This document shows, one piece after another, positions 1 through 6,463 of a stretch of DNA of 6,802 nt. The DNA lies in contig CAIXQV010000739.1 in the NCBI GenBank assembly GCA_903921605.1, positions 1 through 6,802 of the forward strand, in the 5' to 3' direction. Position numbers and translations under genes: made by a program. The notes beneath the pieces were generated by a model. That model was not told the origin of the DNA. It searched no databases and was given only the letters and a program-made list of their open reading frames with translations. The stretch is from an uncultured Planctomycetaceae bacterium (GTDB taxonomy: Bacteria > Planctomycetota > Planctomycetia > Planctomycetales > Planctomycetaceae). Each line of letters starts with the position of its first letter. Positions within the stretch are counted from its first letter, which is position 1.

Positions 1-297
1 CGCGATTCGCATCGCCGGTCCTGACTGCCCACCGCGAAGGATGTCTCTTCGCGTCGTCAATCGCAGCCCTTGTGATGGCTCAGCACCCGCATGACACTTC
101 ACGCACCGCGCCTTGAAGATTGGCAGCACGTGTTCTTCAAACGTGATCTTCTTTTTGACCTTCCCAGGTTCCTCGGTATCGCGCCCGACCGCCGACGGGC
201 TGCACAGAATTCCCAGGATCAACGCCGAGCACGAGGCGAGGAAAAAAGGAGCGGCAGGTTTCCAGCCTGTCAGCGTCACAGGGTTCATCCCGTTCAT
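1..297 (-). CDS. Planctomycete cytochrome c (PSCyt1) domain protein, N-terminal part
   Basis: This gene runs off the left edge; 99 codons are visible, reading leftward from ATG at 297. A second in-frame ATG lies at 288, but AAAAGGA at 306-312 sits 8 nt before the first, which favours 297. Residues about 14-40 form a hydrophobic export signal (PFFLASCSALILGILCSPSA). The mature start reads ITFEEHVLPIFKARCVKCH, with the haem-binding motif CVKCH at about residues 67-71, followed by GLRLTTRRDILRGGQSG. This is the usual opening of the planctomycete PSCyt1 cytochrome domain. In full-length relatives it is followed by DUF1549 and DUF1553 (or DUF1587/1592-type) domains, which lie outside the window. 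The protein probably binds one c-type haem in the periplasm, and its partner is likely the upstream DUF1501 protein, probably in the same transcript. The domain call is strong; the full architecture and reaction are unknown. Confidence 0.88.
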   Translation of the reverse strand, partial: MNGMNPVTLTGWKPAAPFFLASCSALILGILCSPSAVGRDTEEPGKVKKKITFEEHVLPIFKARCVKCHAGAEPSQGLRLTTRRDILRGGQSGPAMRIA

Positions 298-367
298 AGG
301 GTTCGTCCTTTTCGATCGTTCGTCGCATGCAGGGAACCAAGGGCTTGCAGCCGGTGACGCAGCGATT

Positions 368-616
368 TTAGCAGGTTTTCTCCTCTAGATGCCACCGTTC
401 CTCCGTCTTCACGTGAGTCTTTTGCAGCATCTCTTTCCGGAATCTGGACGTGTTGCGTCCCTGATCTTTAGCCGCCTCCAGACTGATCAGAGTTTCCTCA
501 CTGGGAGCGGCCGGAATGGTGCACACGCTCCCAAGGAAAAGCAGGATGGTGGTTCGTAAGACCTTCATAGATGATTTTTGTTCTTCGTCAGTTCTACGGC
601 GGGATCGATCGATCAT
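368..616 (-). CDS. Small exported hypothetical protein between DUF1501 and cytochrome genes
   Basis: I do not recognise this ORF. From ATG at 616 it has 82 residues. The start overlaps the DUF1501 stop as ATGA, and a GGTGA element lies 4 nt upstream, which suggests translational coupling. An internal ATG at 568 would give 66 residues beginning MKVLRTTILLFLGSVCTIPA, a textbook signal peptide with likely cleavage near IPA-APS. From the 616 start the same segment is preceded by an Arg-rich 16-residue leader. The mature part is only about 46 residues, rich in Lys, Glu and Arg, and ends EEKTC. It has a Cys near the signal cleavage region and a second as its last residue. There is no haem motif and no lipobox (the residue before the Cys is Val). 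It lies 70 bp before the cytochrome gene on the same strand. The overlap and signal peptide support a real gene. It could instead be the remnant of a longer exported protein. The start is uncertain. Confidence 0.55.
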   Translation of the reverse strand: MIDRSRRRTDEEQKSSMKVLRTTILLFLGSVCTIPAAPSEETLISLEAAKDQGRNTSRFRKEMLQKTHVKTEERWHLEEKTC

Positions 617-2715
617 ACCGTCACCGATTCGTCGCGCTGACGCGGATTAAAGGTCAATTCGACCGACTGCAGTCGCACCGCAAGTCGACGAGATTGGCCC
701 GTCGGAAATGTCAGCGGTGACATCGTCTCCATCGCAATCAGAACGCCAAGGCCGCAGCCGATGGAGAAGTTGGCGCCGGGGCTCGTTGAGCCGAGAAATC
801 GATCAAGCACGAATTCGCTGGACTCACCAAACACGGGGCGAAAATCGACCGATGCCAGTTCCTGTATAGTGCGGGGATCTTTCTGCATGTTCTGGAAACG
901 GAACAGCACCAGGCGGAGGCGGAAACTGGTAATGATCTTCTCAAACTCGTCCAGAGAATCTGCCACGGCCGACGCCTGCACCTTAAATGTGTACTGTCCG
1001 CCGCGTGCGTTGCGAATCTCCTGCGCCAGGATCGCTCGCGAACCCTGTTCGACTCTTAGCGATTCGGACAGGTTATCGGCCGCTAACATCAGCTCGGTGC
1101 ACCCTGTCGATTTGGCTACCGTCAAGCCGGACTGACTCCACGCACGCCACCCTTTGGCCCGGCTGGAAGACTCCACAGAAACCAGAGGCTTGTCGTCACG
1201 AAATTCGGTATCGAAAAGCAGTCGAGTATCAAACGGCGGCACAAACGACGGATCTCCCTCCGAAGTCTGAAGTGACAGATCCGATCGATCTCCGAACATC
1301 GCGGCGATGGGCTCACCTTTCGTCAGCGGATGGGGCCGACTTTCCTTGTCATGAAAGACTCCGGAGGAATCAATCCCGAGGAGATGGAAAATCGTGGCCG
1401 TGAGATCCCCGCCTGTGATCGGAGTCGTGGCTGGATAAGCACCGTTCTTATCGCTGGCTCCAATGACCTGGCCACCACGAATTCCTGCCCCCGCCATTGC
1501 AAAACTAAAGACGTTTCCCCAATGATCACGTCCTCCATTGGCATTGATCTTTGGAGTCCTTCCGAATTCGCCAATCACGACCACCAGCGTTTCGTCCAGC
1601 AGTCCTCGCTCCGACAGATCGTCCATCAGTGCCGCGAACGTGGGGTCGAACTGCGGACAGAGGTTGTCCTGAAGGCGATCCGCATTGAGTGCGTGTGTAT
1701 CCCAGAGCGGATTGTCAACGGCATTGTCGCCGGGGTCGCGTGCCCAGTTGACATGCACCAGACGCACTCCGGCTTCGATCAGCCGTCGCGCCAGCAGTAA
1801 CGACTGTCCCCATGTGTAGCGACCGTACCGATCCCGCACGCTGTCGGGTTCCTGACTCAGATCAAAGGCCGCTCTGGCCGTCCCCGAAGTGATCAGATCA
1901 AACGCCTGCTGATTCAGGCGATCCCACGACTCAACTTTGCCGGCCCTTGAAATGCTGCTGAGCCGCGCATCGAACTGCTGCAGTAAGTCGCGGCGGCGGT
2001 CCATTCGCAGGCGATCCAGTCCTTCCCGCGCGGACAGTCCCTCGATCTCGTAGTTGGGCAATGCCGGATCGCCGACAAACCGTTCTGTTTCCCACTGTTG
2101 CCCAAGAAATCCGGCGGTCTGTCCGGCTGGCGTGACGTTGTCATTCAGACGCATCAGGTCGGGAAGCCAGACCGAGGTCAGTGCGGGAAGTCTCTCGCTC
2201 GGCTTGAGCATCTTGATGATCGAACCGAAGTATGGCCAGTCCGTCGGCTTGATTTGCCGCGCGCTGCCGGTCAGATACGGATAGCCGGTCAACAGCCAGT
2301 ACCCGCTGACGTCATGGTTGTCGTCCCGGGTGGACATGGAACGCACGATCGCCATTTTGTCAGCGTATCGAGATGTCCGCGGCAGCAATTCACTGAACTG
2401 AATGCCGGGCACATTCGTGCTGATCGGTTTGAACGGCCCGCGAATCTCCAGCGGCGCTTCCGGCTTCGGGTCAAAAGTTTCGTGCTGTGGAGGGCCTCCC
2501 TGCAGCCACAGGAAGATGACATTCTTTGCTTTGCCAAATGAAGTGCCAAGATCTCCGGAAAACGCGGAAGGAGTCGTGATCGGGGTACTCGATACAAGCT
2601 TCGACTGCAGAAGCATCGGCAGCGAAAGCCCGAGAGCGCTCAGTCCGCCGACTCGCAGCCATTCGCGCCGCGAGGACGAAACTTGCTTCAATTGACCATC
2701 GTGAATTGACAGCAT
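613..2715 (-). CDS. DUF1501 family exported protein with long C-terminal extension
   Basis: This 700-residue protein belongs to DUF1501 (PF07394), a family with an alkaline phosphatase/sulfatase-like fold whose reaction is not established. The N-terminus carries a Tat-type leader with twin arginines at residues 16-17 (SSSRREWLRVGG) and a following hydrophobic stretch to about residue 36. Core signatures appear in order: FLWLQGGPPQHETFDPKP at about 68-85, WDTH at 338-341, a GEFGRTP block at 382-388, RDHWG at 396-400, AGAGIRGG at 408-415, and HPLTKGEPI near 462-470. The standard domain ends near 475. About 220 further residues follow, with many alternating hydrophobic strands and no motif I recognise; they may form a beta-sandwich or adhesion/binding module. 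Start: GAAGGAAAGG at 2721-2730 sits 5 nt before the ATG. The gene heads a leftward group with the small ORF (ATGA overlap) and the PSCyt1 gene. The family call is very firm; the role of the extension is inferred. Confidence 0.95.
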   Translation of the reverse strand: MLSIHDGQLKQVSSSRREWLRVGGLSALGLSLPMLLQSKLVSSTPITTPSAFSGDLGTSFGKAKNVIFLWLQGGPPQHETFDPKPEAPLEIRGPFKPISTNVPGIQFSELLPRTSRYADKMAIVRSMSTRDDNHDVSGYWLLTGYPYLTGSARQIKPTDWPYFGSIIKMLKPSERLPALTSVWLPDLMRLNDNVTPAGQTAGFLGQQWETERFVGDPALPNYEIEGLSAREGLDRLRMDRRRDLLQQFDARLSSISRAGKVESWDRLNQQAFDLITSGTARAAFDLSQEPDSVRDRYGRYTWGQSLLLARRLIEAGVRLVHVNWARDPGDNAVDNPLWDTHALNADRLQDNLCPQFDPTFAALMDDLSERGLLDETLVVVIGEFGRTPKINANGGRDHWGNVFSFAMAGAGIRGGQVIGASDKNGAYPATTPITGGDLTATIFHLLGIDSSGVFHDKESRPHPLTKGEPIAAMFGDRSDLSLQTSEGDPSFVPPFDTRLLFDTEFRDDKPLVSVESSSRAKGWRAWSQSGLTVAKSTGCTELMLAADNLSESLRVEQGSRAILAQEIRNARGGQYTFKVQASAVADSLDEFEKIITSFRLRLVLFRFQNMQKDPRTIQELASVDFRPVFGESSEFVLDRFLGSTSPGANFSIGCGLGVLIAMETMSPLTFPTGQSRRLAVRLQSVELTFNPRQRDESVTV

Positions 2716-2922
2716 GCGAGCCTTTCCTTCAATATGCAGTGCCGCTTACTGTAGTCTGTAATACGAATGATCCGAAACGCCTAAATCAATTTTCTGATCG
2801 GATCGCAGTAATCCACAAGATACTGAGCTCGTACAGTCTGCTTAATGTGAGCATGTCGAATGCCTGCTGAGGCTATCTCTGACGGGTGTTCGAAATTCGT
2901 TTCGATGAATGGAAAACAACAC
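2716..2922. promoter_or_regulatory. Divergent intergenic region between DUF1501 and propeller genes
   Basis: These 207 bp lie between two genes transcribed outward, so they should hold the promoters of both groups. The DUF1501 ribosome binding site is at 2721-2730 on the minus strand. On the minus strand a TTGATT element followed after 17 nt by TCGTAT is a weak promoter match. On the plus strand GATACT at 2819-2824 is a possible -10 without a convincing -35. Planctomycete promoters are poorly matched by standard consensus, so I do not assign start sites. No clear operator palindrome is visible beyond the short GATC-rich stretch near 2795-2804. Confidence 0.5.
2911..2915 (+). promoter_or_regulatory. 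Ribosome binding site that favours the 2923 start
   Basis: GGAAA ends about 7 nt before the ATG at 2923. The two alternative in-frame ATGs upstream, at 2860 and 2905, have no purine-rich element at a suitable distance. Starting at 2923 also puts a compact signal peptide at the very N-terminus, so both lines of evidence agree. The match to the consensus is short, so the 2905 start stays possible. Confidence 0.4.
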
Positions 2923-4467
2923 ATGCTTACTCGGCTGAAATGGCTCGTCGTCATCCTGGTGACAGGATGGACGAATTTTGCAGGTGCAGCAGACCCGATC
3001 GACATCGGTTCGCGGCGGGAACTGTTCGTCGATCAGGCGTTGATTGAGCAACTGGATGGGCAAGCCGAATTTCGACTGCATCATCCGACACCGCGCGAAG
3101 TCGCGATCACATTTGAGAAGCCGTGGGAAGGGAATGCCAGCGGATATCCGACCGTCTTTCAGGACGAAGATGTTTATCGGATGTATTACCGAGGCCATCG
3201 ATACATTATCGACCCTCCGCCGCTGCGGCAGGCTCAGTCGGAAGTCGTCTGCTACGCGGAGAGCAAGGACGGGGTTCATTGGGTGAAGCCGAACCTCGGA
3301 CTGTTCGACTGGCCGCCGACCATGAACAATACTGGCACGAAAGAGAACAACATCCTGTGGCGCGGCGGTTACGAGACGCACAACTTCGCGCCGTTTAAAG
3401 ACACCAATCCGGCTTGCCAACCCGATCAGCGTTACAAGGCCGTTGGCGGAACGACCAGCAGCAACGGCCTGCTCACGTTCAAATCGGCCGACGGCATTCA
3501 CTGGTCGAAGCTCAGCGATGATCCGGTTGTCACGAAAGGCGCGTTCGATTCGCACAATACGGTCTTCTGGGATCCGGATCGCCAGCGCTATGCGATGTAT
3601 ATGCGTTACTTCAGCGAAGGCGAATTCAAGGGCCTGCGTTCGATTGGCGTGTCGCATTCAACGGACTTCAGGACCTGGTCCGAACCGGTCGGGCTGACGT
3701 ATCCGAACTCGCCGCCTCAGCAGATGTATACAAATCAAATCGCGCCGTACTACCGCGCATCACATCTGCTGCTCGGCTTCCCGACGCGTTTTGTGACTCG
3801 TCCGCTGACGGAGCATGCGAAGCGTCTGGAACCGGTCAAGACACGGGCGCAATTCGCGGCGTCCATCGCCGGAAGCGATGCCTACACGGGTGCAGAAGTG
3901 ACGGACGGCGTGCTAATCGCCAGCCGGGACGGGCAGACGTTTCGTCGTTGGGACGAAGCGTTCCTGCGACCGGGGCCTCAAGCGGAAGGGCGATGGATCT
4001 ACGGCGACAATTATCAAAGCTACGGTCTGTTCGAAACAGAGGCCGACACGGAAGGGTTACCCAATGAGATCTCGCTGCATTTCAACGAAGGCGCGTGGCG
4101 GGACGAGATGCACCGGCTGCGACGCTACACGATTCGGTTCGATGGCTTTGTTTCCATGCACGCGCCGCTGTCCGGCGGCGAACTGACGACGAAGCCACTG
4201 AAGTTCACCGGCCAGCGTTTGTCACTGAACTACGCCACGTCTGCGGCCGGCAGCCTGCGAGTCGAACTTCAAGACTCGGCTGGTACGCCCATCCCCGGCT
4301 ACTCGCTCGCCGACGCGGATGAGTTGTTCGGCGATACCATCGATCAACAAGCCGCGTGGAACAACTCCACCGACGTCAGTCGTCTTGCGGGCCAGGAGGT
4401 GCGACTGCATTTCGTTCTCCGCGACGGCGACTTGTTCTCGTTTCAATTCACGGACGGAGATTTGTGA
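2923..4467 (+). CDS. Secreted glycoside hydrolase-like five-bladed beta-propeller protein
   Basis: Read from 2923 this is a 514-residue exported protein; the frame is open back to ATG 2860 (535 residues). Residues 1-22 (MLTRLKWLVVILVTGW then TNFAGA) form a signal peptide, with likely cleavage before ADP. The mature protein opens with IDIGSRRELFVDQALIEQL, a start I associate with planctomycete proteins of the GH32/43/68-type propeller superfamily. Blade-like repeats with a D-G/F-x-x-W/F pattern recur at about 113-121 (ESKDGVHWV), 187-195 (KSADGIHWS), 245-253 (HSTDFRTWS) and 333-341 (ASRDGQTFR), as expected for a propeller. DSHNTVFWDP near 209-218 fits an inner-strand segment. From about residue 402 (YTIRFDGFVSM) to the end lies a roughly 110-residue beta-rich domain, probably jelly-roll-like. 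The GH32 WMNDPNG motif is absent, so the substrate cannot be named and catalytic activity is not proven. It probably acts on extracellular carbohydrate. It diverges from the DUF1501/cytochrome group. Confidence 0.75.
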   Translation: MLTRLKWLVVILVTGWTNFAGAADPIDIGSRRELFVDQALIEQLDGQAEFRLHHPTPREVAITFEKPWEGNASGYPTVFQDEDVYRMYYRGHRYIIDPPPLRQAQSEVVCYAESKDGVHWVKPNLGLFDWPPTMNNTGTKENNILWRGGYETHNFAPFKDTNPACQPDQRYKAVGGTTSSNGLLTFKSADGIHWSKLSDDPVVTKGAFDSHNTVFWDPDRQRYAMYMRYFSEGEFKGLRSIGVSHSTDFRTWSEPVGLTYPNSPPQQMYTNQIAPYYRASHLLLGFPTRFVTRPLTEHAKRLEPVKTRAQFAASIAGSDAYTGAEVTDGVLIASRDGQTFRRWDEAFLRPGPQAEGRWIYGDNYQSYGLFETEADTEGLPNEISLHFNEGAWRDEMHRLRRYTIRFDGFVSMHAPLSGGELTTKPLKFTGQRLSLNYATSAAGSLRVELQDSAGTPIPGYSLADADELFGDTIDQQAAWNNSTDVSRLAGQEVRLHFVLRDGDLFSFQFTDGDL

Positions 4468-4641
4468 TCAGTGCCATGGCCAAACCAAGTGGCCGCAGCG
4501 AGGTATGGAGGATTTAATAATTGTTGTATTGGATTTCGCCAGAAATCCCATGCACATGCAATTCGGGCTAATTTCACAACGATTTCAGACTTTCGTTTTT
4601 TGCTTCTTGAAAGGCCAGACTTGTACCTATCGCGACGGCAA

Positions 4642-4669
4642 ACGGCGACTGTATGTTGCGTGTCGCCGT
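4642..4669. repeat. 8-bp perfect inverted repeat (hairpin)
   Basis: ACGGCGAC at 4642-4649 is the exact complement of GTCGCCGT at 4662-4669, with a 12-nt loop between. The stem is GC-rich and would be stable in RNA. It lies about 175 bp after the propeller stop and about 270 bp before the next start. There is no T-run behind it, so it is not a classical intrinsic terminator. It may be a transcript 3'-end stabiliser, an operator or a chance match. Confidence 0.5.
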
Positions 4670-4713
4670 GTGATCCGAGCATTTAAGTGAATGGTCGCCC
4701 GAAGAATGGTCTG

Positions 4714-4749
4714 CAGTCAGACAGACCACTGCTGTCAGACAAACCACTG
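4714..4749. repeat. 18-bp tandem duplication
   Basis: Two adjacent 18-bp units, 4714-4731 and 4732-4749, share the core GTCAGACARACCACTG and differ at two positions (4715/4733 and 4724/4742). The first unit also takes part in a 7-bp inverted repeat, TGGTCTG at 4707-4713 with CAGACCA at 4722-4728. The pair could be two binding sites for a regulator, spaced by nearly two helical turns, or a replication-slippage duplication. Confidence 0.7.
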
Positions 4750-4837
4750 TCAGGTTTTGTCCTGTTCATTCTGGCACGATCCGGCGTCGAGGCGTCGATT
4801 CCGTTCAGGACTAAGCTGGTTGCCGCAGGGTTGAGGA

Positions 4838-4846
4838 TGTTATACT
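4838..4846 (+). promoter_or_regulatory. Possible extended -10 promoter for second DUF1501 gene
   Basis: TG at 4838-4839, one base, then TATACT at 4841-4846 matches the extended -10 form of a housekeeping promoter. Upstream only a poor -35 (TTGCCG at 4820-4825, 15-bp spacer) is present, which extended -10 promoters tolerate. A start near 4853 would give a leader of about 84 nt before the ATG at 4937. The 18-bp tandem repeat ends about 90 bp upstream of the TATACT, a plausible distance for an activator. Prediction from sequence only. Confidence 0.4.
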
Positions 4847-4936
4847 CTTGGGATGCGTCGCGGTCCGGCCCGTTGGTTTTTTACTCCGCCTCTCCAATTC
4901 AAAGAACGCTTTCCAGTAGCCGAAGGAAGCTGATCT

Positions 4937-6385
4937 ATGCTCACGATTCACGGCAGGCCGAAACGGCTTTGTGACGGTGTGACGCGACGAGACGTGTTGC
5001 ACGCCGGTGGTGTTGGGTTGCTGGGAACGAATTTGAACTCGCTGCTCGCCGCCGAGCAATCAGGTTCGACTGGCCGGCCACGAGCAAAGTCTGTGATGTT
5101 TGTGTTTCTGTTCGGCGGGCCGAGTCAGCTGGAATCGTTTGACATGAAACCGGATGCCACCGCTGGTATTCGGGGACCTTATCAACCGATCGCTTCGCGA
5201 ACTCCGGGGCTCAGGATTTGCGAGAAACTGCCGAGGCTGGCAGCGATTTCGGATCAGTTTGCAGTGATCCGCACAGTGACTCATCCGCACAACGACCACA
5301 ACGCCTGCCACTACATTCAAACAGGACACCCTCTGCCGCCAGCGCAACGCGGAGCCGCCATGGTGGATGCCACGGAGAAAGACTGGCCAGCGATGGGGTC
5401 GGTTGTGGAATATCTCGATCAGCAGTCCGACGCTGGAAAGCCACCAGAATTGCGGCGTGACTTTCCGAGCTATGTTTATCTTCCCAATCCACTTGGCCAC
5501 ATTCAGGGCTATGACCGATCGGGACAGTACGCTGGCTGGTTGGGTCGTACGTTCAACCCGCTGGCCACGAAGATCGACAAGCGTGGCAAAGATGACAATC
5601 CGTATTTCCGCGATTGCGTCGATACGGAACTCGACTTTCGCATTCAGGGGCTTGATGCTCAGGCCGATCTCACTGTGGATCGAACGACCCGCCGAGTAAG
5701 CCTGCTGGAACAGTTCGACGCAGCCCGCCAGCAGCTTGATCAGTCGAGGACGATTCAGGAATACGGTCGCGTTCAGGCGCGGGCTGTGGATTTGGTCACG
5801 TCAGAAAAGATGCGAGCGGCGTTCGATATCCGTCGTGAGTCGCCCGAAATGCGAGATCGATACGGGCGACATTTGTTCGGTCAGTCGGCACTGATGGGAC
5901 GCCGCATGCTGGAAGCCGGCGCGCGATTTGTCACCGTGCTCTGGGATGCTCCGGATGGCCTGAGCTGGGACAGCCATACCGGATCGCACGATGTCGGAAA
6001 ACATTTGCTGCCTGGGTTGGATCAGACACTGTCGGCTCTGCTGACAGATATGCACGATCGCGGACTGCTCGACGAAACACTGGTCGTCTGTCTGGGAGAA
6101 ATGGGGCGAACTCCACGGCCCGACAATGCTCAATGGGGCCGAGGGCACTGGAGTCACTGTTTTCCCGCGGTGCTCGCCGGAGCTGGAATTCGGGGCGGCA
6201 TGACTTACGGCACGTCGGATAAAGACGCTGGCTATCCGGCCGATCATCCAGTCAGCCCGGAGATGCTGTCCGCGACAATATTTCATACTCTTGGCATTTC
6301 CCCTGAAACACGAATTCACGACGCGTTTGGTCGCCCGGTGCCGGTCATGGGCGGGGGAGAACCAATCCTCGATTTGTTCGGCTGA
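4937..6385 (+). CDS. DUF1501 family exported protein
   Basis: This 482-residue protein is a second DUF1501 member of standard length, distinct from the leftward paralogue. Twin arginines at residues 17-18 (VTRRDVLHAGGVGLLG) start a Tat-type leader ending near LLAAEQ. Family signatures follow: FLFGGPSQLESFDMKP at about 57-72, HPHNDHNACHY at 116-126, WDSH at 344-347, GEMGRTP at 387-393, GRGHWSH at 401-407, AGAGIRGG at 414-421 and HTLGI at about 450-454. The domain runs to the C-terminus (GGGEPILDLFG) with no extension. Differences from the paralogue include GEMGRTP for GEFGRTP and GRGHW for GRDHW. The protein is presumably periplasmic with an alkaline phosphatase-like fold, but its reaction is unknown. 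Start: GAAGGAAG at 4922-4929 precedes the ATG by 7 nt. The next gene starts 78 bp after the stop, so the two may be co-transcribed. No PSCyt1/PSD1 partner is visible next to it within the window. Confidence 0.95.
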   Translation: MLTIHGRPKRLCDGVTRRDVLHAGGVGLLGTNLNSLLAAEQSGSTGRPRAKSVMFVFLFGGPSQLESFDMKPDATAGIRGPYQPIASRTPGLRICEKLPRLAAISDQFAVIRTVTHPHNDHNACHYIQTGHPLPPAQRGAAMVDATEKDWPAMGSVVEYLDQQSDAGKPPELRRDFPSYVYLPNPLGHIQGYDRSGQYAGWLGRTFNPLATKIDKRGKDDNPYFRDCVDTELDFRIQGLDAQADLTVDRTTRRVSLLEQFDAARQQLDQSRTIQEYGRVQARAVDLVTSEKMRAAFDIRRESPEMRDRYGRHLFGQSALMGRRMLEAGARFVTVLWDAPDGLSWDSHTGSHDVGKHLLPGLDQTLSALLTDMHDRGLLDETLVVCLGEMGRTPRPDNAQWGRGHWSHCFPAVLAGAGIRGGMTYGTSDKDAGYPADHPVSPEMLSATIFHTLGISPETRIHDAFGRPVPVMGGGEPILDLFG

Positions 6386-6399
6386 CCATCTGGTGGAAT

Positions 6400-6439
6400 A
6401 AGCTTCGAGCTTGTCGGTGCTCAAGACACCAGAGTTTTT
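6400..6439 (+). terminator. Weak hairpin(s) plus T-run between genes
   Basis: Two small stems lie in the gap after the second DUF1501 gene: AAGCT/AGCTT (6400-6412, 3-nt loop) and GGTG/CACC (6416-6430, 7-nt loop). Four bases after the second there is TTTTT at 6435-6439. The stems are short, and the following gene begins only 25 bp later on the same strand, so at best this is a partial terminator or attenuator. It could be chance. Confidence 0.2.
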
Positions 6440-6463
6440 CTTCAATCGATGTCAGGCGGGAAG

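Larger units (their letters stand above)
4468..4936. other. 469-bp intergenic region without a supported gene
   Basis: The gap separates the propeller gene from the second DUF1501 gene. Short ORFs in it lack homology-like motifs, signal peptides or good starts, and most are continuations of frames from the flanking genes. A strong GGAGGA at 4507-4512 is followed only by a TTG-initiated 16-codon frame. The gap does hold an 8-bp hairpin (4642-4669), an 18-bp tandem repeat (4714-4749) and a possible extended -10 promoter (4838-4846). Its left half is visibly more AT-rich than the genes around it. A weak 5-bp stem (GGCCA 4478-4482, TGGCC 4490-4494) lies just after the propeller stop, but no T-run follows, so it is not a convincing terminator. 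Confidence 0.7.

Noticed and set aside
91..388. Two overlapping plus-strand frames of about 90 residues at the left end
   Set aside because: They lie opposite the PSCyt1 gene, whose CVKCH motif and signal peptide make the minus strand the coding one.
2842..3657. 271-residue open frame on the minus strand inside the propeller gene
   Set aside because: It lies opposite a well-supported coding frame with a signal peptide and family-like repeats. Its translation is Arg/Val-rich with no recognisable motif, as expected for an antisense shadow in GC-rich DNA.
4478..4494. Intrinsic terminator directly after the propeller gene
   Set aside because: The stem has only 5 bp and no T-run follows it.
4714..4749. 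Start of a CRISPR array
   Set aside because: The two 18-bp units are directly adjacent with no spacer, only two copies exist, and no cas-like gene is present.
4687..4974. 95-residue plus-strand frame running into the second DUF1501 start
   Set aside because: It overlaps the ribosome site and first codons of DUF1501 in another frame. It spans the tandem repeat and shows no protein-like features.
5801..6445. 214-residue open frame on the minus strand opposite the second DUF1501 gene
   Set aside because: It mirrors the conserved end of the DUF1501 gene, has no signal peptide or domain pattern, and is best explained as a shadow.
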